This document shows, piece after piece, positions 60,670-64,000 of a DNA stretch of 64,000 bases. Positions within the stretch are counted from its first letter, which is position 1. Each line of letters opens with the position of its first letter. The DNA comes from Rhabditoides inermis (lineage: Eukaryota; Nematoda; Chromadorea; Rhabditida; Rhabditidae). The stretch is from assembly GCA_963966185.1 (NCBI GenBank), contig CAWZYM010000129.1:433501-497500 (forward strand), given 5' to 3'. Both the position numbers and the translations under genes were made by a program. The notes beneath the pieces are model-generated. The model was not told where the DNA came from. It was given only the letters and a program-made list of their open reading frames with translations, and made no database searches.

Positions 60670-63460
60670 TATGATACATGTTTTGTAGTATACCATAATG
60701 ATTTGGTATTTCTCACTACAAAATGGAAACTCACTCTACTAGCGCGCCGGTAAAACGCCGCTACCGTAAGAAGCGGTTAGCAATATTTTTTGCACGTATA
60801 CTACATAAACGCCGCTAAGATGTTGGTTGTGATTTCATTTCGCATTGTTGTCAACCTATTTTCGAAACTGATTTTGAAGTGTTGTGCTCGCTCACTCACA
60901 ATAGTTGAGAACTTGTAGTTTTTGCTGTTTTTGTTGTGTTTGTGTTTCGAAGCTATGTATGTATTTTGTTGTAGACATCAGGGACATCAGTTCACTCGAC
61001 GTCACAGGTGCGTGATATTCATGTGTATATTCAATTTTGGCGTCTGGCAGATACTTGGTATCTAAGATGGATGGTGATGATGATGATGATGAAGATGGCT
61101 GTGCTCGAAGAAGACTGTAGGTCTCTGTATGTGAGGCAATTCGAGAAGTGATGATCAACATGTCATGTTCGGATTAGGCACGACCAACGTCACTTCGGAG
61201 ATTCTCAAGGCGATGAAGCAGTACAACTTCGACGGGGAAGGTTAGTGGAAATGGGCGAATAAGGGTTGACACATTTCTGCTGGTGAACCGCGTGCTACAG
61301 GCTGGTCGCACCATGGAAGCAGGTTGGCATACTTCCACGGTGACTGATGAATGAAATCAAAAGACACTACGATTCGATCTTCATAGTCAGCACACAGGAG
61401 GGAAACAAGATCAAGGTCGATAGGATGAACACACACTTTCACTCTTGGATTGTACGACCGCATAGGACAGTTCTAGCGGTCAGGTGCTGCGTACAAATGA
61501 GCTACGACAACCGACTACAATGGAACCATCGTCTGTGAGTGCAATGGGGGGGGCTTGAATATGTGGTGTCGGATTGATTTTTTTGAATCTGTGCACGGAG
61601 ACATCGATGATTGCTAGAAAACAATCTTCTTTGGAGTTTATAGTTTATAATATTTATAATCGTGGTACAAACCTTTTAGAAACCTTAGACCGGTGAGCAT
61701 AATCATTACATAATATTCGGTTGAATGAGTTTGTATTAGCAGCAATATTTCTTGATGTCGCCAATGGTGCATTCGGCCAGCCGACACGCAGATTTGGCGA
61801 TGAAAAGAAACGATCTCGAAAAAATATTTGGTACAACAGGCCACCCTCCCACCCGGTGGCGATTCTCCTCGTGAGGCTGGTGCAGAATGACTTCAACTCA
61901 TCGGATGACCGAGTGCTAGAGAAGGCCAAATGGAATAGGTAAAGAAGACCGTGAGCGAGAGAAGGAGGGTGCTCATGTGGAATTTTGAGCACGGAGTGCG
62001 AGCCTCTCCAGATGGAGTGCTGGTCCTGGTATCGGACATCGGAGTGAAAAGGACAGCACGCGGTGGCCACTCACTGAAAATGATGGAGCCTGTGATCGTC
62101 GGATATGGTGTTTCATTGTTTTTTCCAACTGACAGTTGTGTTATTGACTACCGTGCTTCTATAGCTCGTTACTTGAACTAATTAGATGAATGAACAGCTT
62201 TTCTCTGCTCTCTGTGCTCCCTCATCGCCATGCTCTCTCGATCTCGATTTCCTCTGCTCTTTCTCAAGTACATGTACACAACCACAAGCAAACAGACAGT
62301 ACGTTTTCTATTAATTAGGATATACAATTCAACTTTCGAAAAAGAAAAAAAACTGATACAATCATTCAGAAACGATACTATTTTTGAGACGATAAGAAAC
62401 AGTATAGAATAGTGTTGTTGTGATTGTGATAGAGTGATGATAGAAGCGGAGTATGGAGACGAAAGCGTTCCGCGTTCAGCGACCAGATTCACTTCCAGCT
62501 GTAGCACATAGGATAGGAGTGTCTTGGTATATCCAGACAGTTTCTTGATGATGCGCCCGTAATTCGGCTAACTGATAGAAAGATAAAACATCTTATCCGC
62601 AAAAGGAAAATGAGCTAGACTCGTGCAACATTAAGAGGATTGGTACTGAATATTCGATGATCGGAAGCATTTTTGATATGGTTCTGCAAGAGCGAAACGA
62701 TCGGAATGTGAGAATTCTGAGAGCCAAGTTGCAACAGGATTCTCACAACGTTTTTTTTTGCTTTTGCGTTTTATGCATTTTCTGTTCATTTTAATATATG
62801 TTATGTTCATGAAAATAGATTGTATTTTCATTTTCTTGCACGTGGAATTCTGGGTTTATACAAGAAATTTTAAGTGGTAAGTCACTTTAAGTATAGAAGA
62901 ATTCATAATAAGATTCTTTAAATGATCAATTACGGGCCTGTATCTCTATTCAAGCAAAACGAGAGACATAAGTCATAAGCGGTATTTTTCAGAATGTTCC
63001 TTTTTTTCTCGACCTGACATTCGGAATGCGTTTCCCCGCGAGTGTGTGTGTTGTAACAACGCATTCTCCTCTCATCCAGCATCGGATGGTTGCAGCGAGT
63101 GCATCTTGTGTTCATTCAAAGTTAAACAATCAAATCTCTCTCTCTCTCTCTCCTCGTCTGCAACTATCATTCAGACCTTATCAGCTTGATCTAATCTAGA
63201 TGCCCGATCTTATCAGGTGCCACTACCGCGCTCACTGTTCTGATCTCAGTCGAATCTTGAATTAAATGCTTCCTTTTTCGCATTTTCTTATTTAGTAGCC
63301 TACAAGTGTTAGTTACTGATTAATACTAGCTCATATTCATTGAGTAATATTTCTTGTTTCTACCAGATAATCATCGCAGCGAGCCTTCACTTCGTTTGTT
63401 CTCAGTGAAGAGAAGCACCGCTGGCTGTGAATCGATTTTTGTTTACACCGGGGCGCGGAA
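60670..63460. other. Mostly unassigned 2.8-kb interval
   Basis: One candidate spliced pair on the plus strand: 60975-61007 (acceptor TTGTTGTAG, donor GTGCGTG) and 61178-61240 (acceptor GGATTAG, donor GTTAGTG), joined in frame as SSLDVTGTTNVTSEILKAMK and on to NFDGEG. I cannot extend or name it. Plus-strand frames between 61721 and 62181 are open for about 70 codons each with a mixed residue composition but no family match. Short GAT repeats (61072-61092) and a TC run (63137-63153) are present. The right end presumably contains the promoter of the mtnB-like gene. Confidence 0.35.
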
Positions 63461-63630
63461 ATGTCGCAGCATCAAAATGAACGGGTGAGGCGCTCTTTGC
63501 GTTCATTGAAAAGCTGAAAATACCCATTTCAGTACATGTCAAAGACACAGTTCGTGGCGTTGATGAAACAGTTCTACGACCTGGGATGGATGAGGGGTGA
63601 GTGAGTGAGGATAACATTGTAATTGTATTC

Positions 63631-63679
<49 letters not shown>

Positions 63680-64000
63680 CCATAGGCACCGGCGGCGCGA
63701 TGGGCTGTGTGAATGGCGATCAGTTGTTCCTCTCCCCGAGCAGTCTACAGAAGGAGTGCATTCAAGAGTGAGCACGGAAAATGAGCTGTGAACAACTCTA
63801 TATGAACCCGCTGTTCATTTCGCTCCCAGCACTCCATTCTCCATTATCTCTCTGAAATTATGTTACTTTGTCGTACGGGATTAGATATTTAGTTAAAATG
63901 TGAAACAAAAGCATTTCTACACCTGTCAAAACGACAAAAAGGGTGGTTACTTTTTTTCACAACACTTTCAGGTCGGATATTTTCGTGTTCGATGTTGCGA
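63461..64000 (+). CDS. mtnB: Methylthioribulose-1-phosphate dehydratase (MtnB/APIP), 5' part
   Basis: Cytosolic class II aldolase-fold zinc enzyme of the methionine salvage pathway; it removes water from 5-methylthioribulose-1-phosphate. Exons 63461-63484, 63533-63596, 63686-63767 and 63972 onward agree in phase and give 66 residues before the window ends. The read starts MSQHQNER and passes through FVALMKQFYDLGWMRGTGGA, matching the family's FYxLGWxxGTGG signature (GTGG at residues 30-33), then NGDQLFLSPSSLQKECIQ and SDIFVFDVA, equivalent to the [22 protein letters not shown]-type block. The zinc histidines lie further on, outside the window. The short N-terminus before the first helix agrees with animal APIP proteins, supporting this start. 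The gene symbol is the enzyme family name. Confidence 0.88.
63634..63680. repeat. (AAC)n microsatellite in mtnB intron 2
   Basis: About 15 uninterrupted AAC units ending 5 bp before the acceptor (CATAG) of exon 3, in place of the usual pyrimidine tract. Length variation here could affect splicing. Confidence 0.95.

Noticed and set aside
61654..62070. 138-residue minus-strand frame
   Set aside because: No family match and no splice context; the opposite strand is equally open here, so neither can be called.

Overview
The window looks like nematode nuclear DNA. The genes have many exons, introns of mostly 45-60 bp with TTTCAG-type acceptors and GTGAGT-type donors, and they encode a secreted EGF/VWA-type protein and a C-type-lectin-like protein. 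No bacterial signals were seen. The organism call is an inference from gene style.

Positions 1-45513 are almost entirely one tandem satellite with a monomer of about 170 bp, roughly 260 copies. The array runs off the left edge of the window. Monomer variants recur at fixed long distances (about 5.1 kb, 3.8 kb, 1.36 kb, 0.85 kb and 0.51 kb), so the array has higher-order structure made by segmental duplication. A single 1,076-bp insert (22781-23856) interrupts one monomer exactly between an A and a T and ends in hairpin plus CTAA on the minus strand, as expected for a non-autonomous Helitron. It carries an inverted 122-bp copy of its own 5' end.

Positions 45514-46090 form a transition of simple repeats arranged as a giant imperfect hairpin. 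On the minus strand lie a five-exon gene for an unrecognised 119-residue protein (46648-47388) and the remains, or a poorly resolved model, of a C-type-lectin-like gene (47832-48787). The lectin exons are separated by a 353-bp foldback element and a long pyrimidine tract.

The main gene (50189-60616, plus strand) could be assembled by hand as 48 exons that stay in frame for 5,655 nt (1,884 residues). It encodes a signal peptide, three repeats of an EGF - VWA-like - beta-rich module, a fourth EGF pair, a Thr/Gln/Pro-rich mucin-like linker and a final VWA-like domain. Three tandem WGATAR sites lie just upstream. One intron appears to be GC-AG, and an in-frame stop followed by AATAAA at the start of the linker intron could give a shorter isoform. 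Positions 60617-63460 hold the 3' end and mostly unassigned sequence. The window ends in the first four exons of a methylthioribulose-1-phosphate dehydratase (MtnB/APIP) homologue of the methionine salvage pathway.
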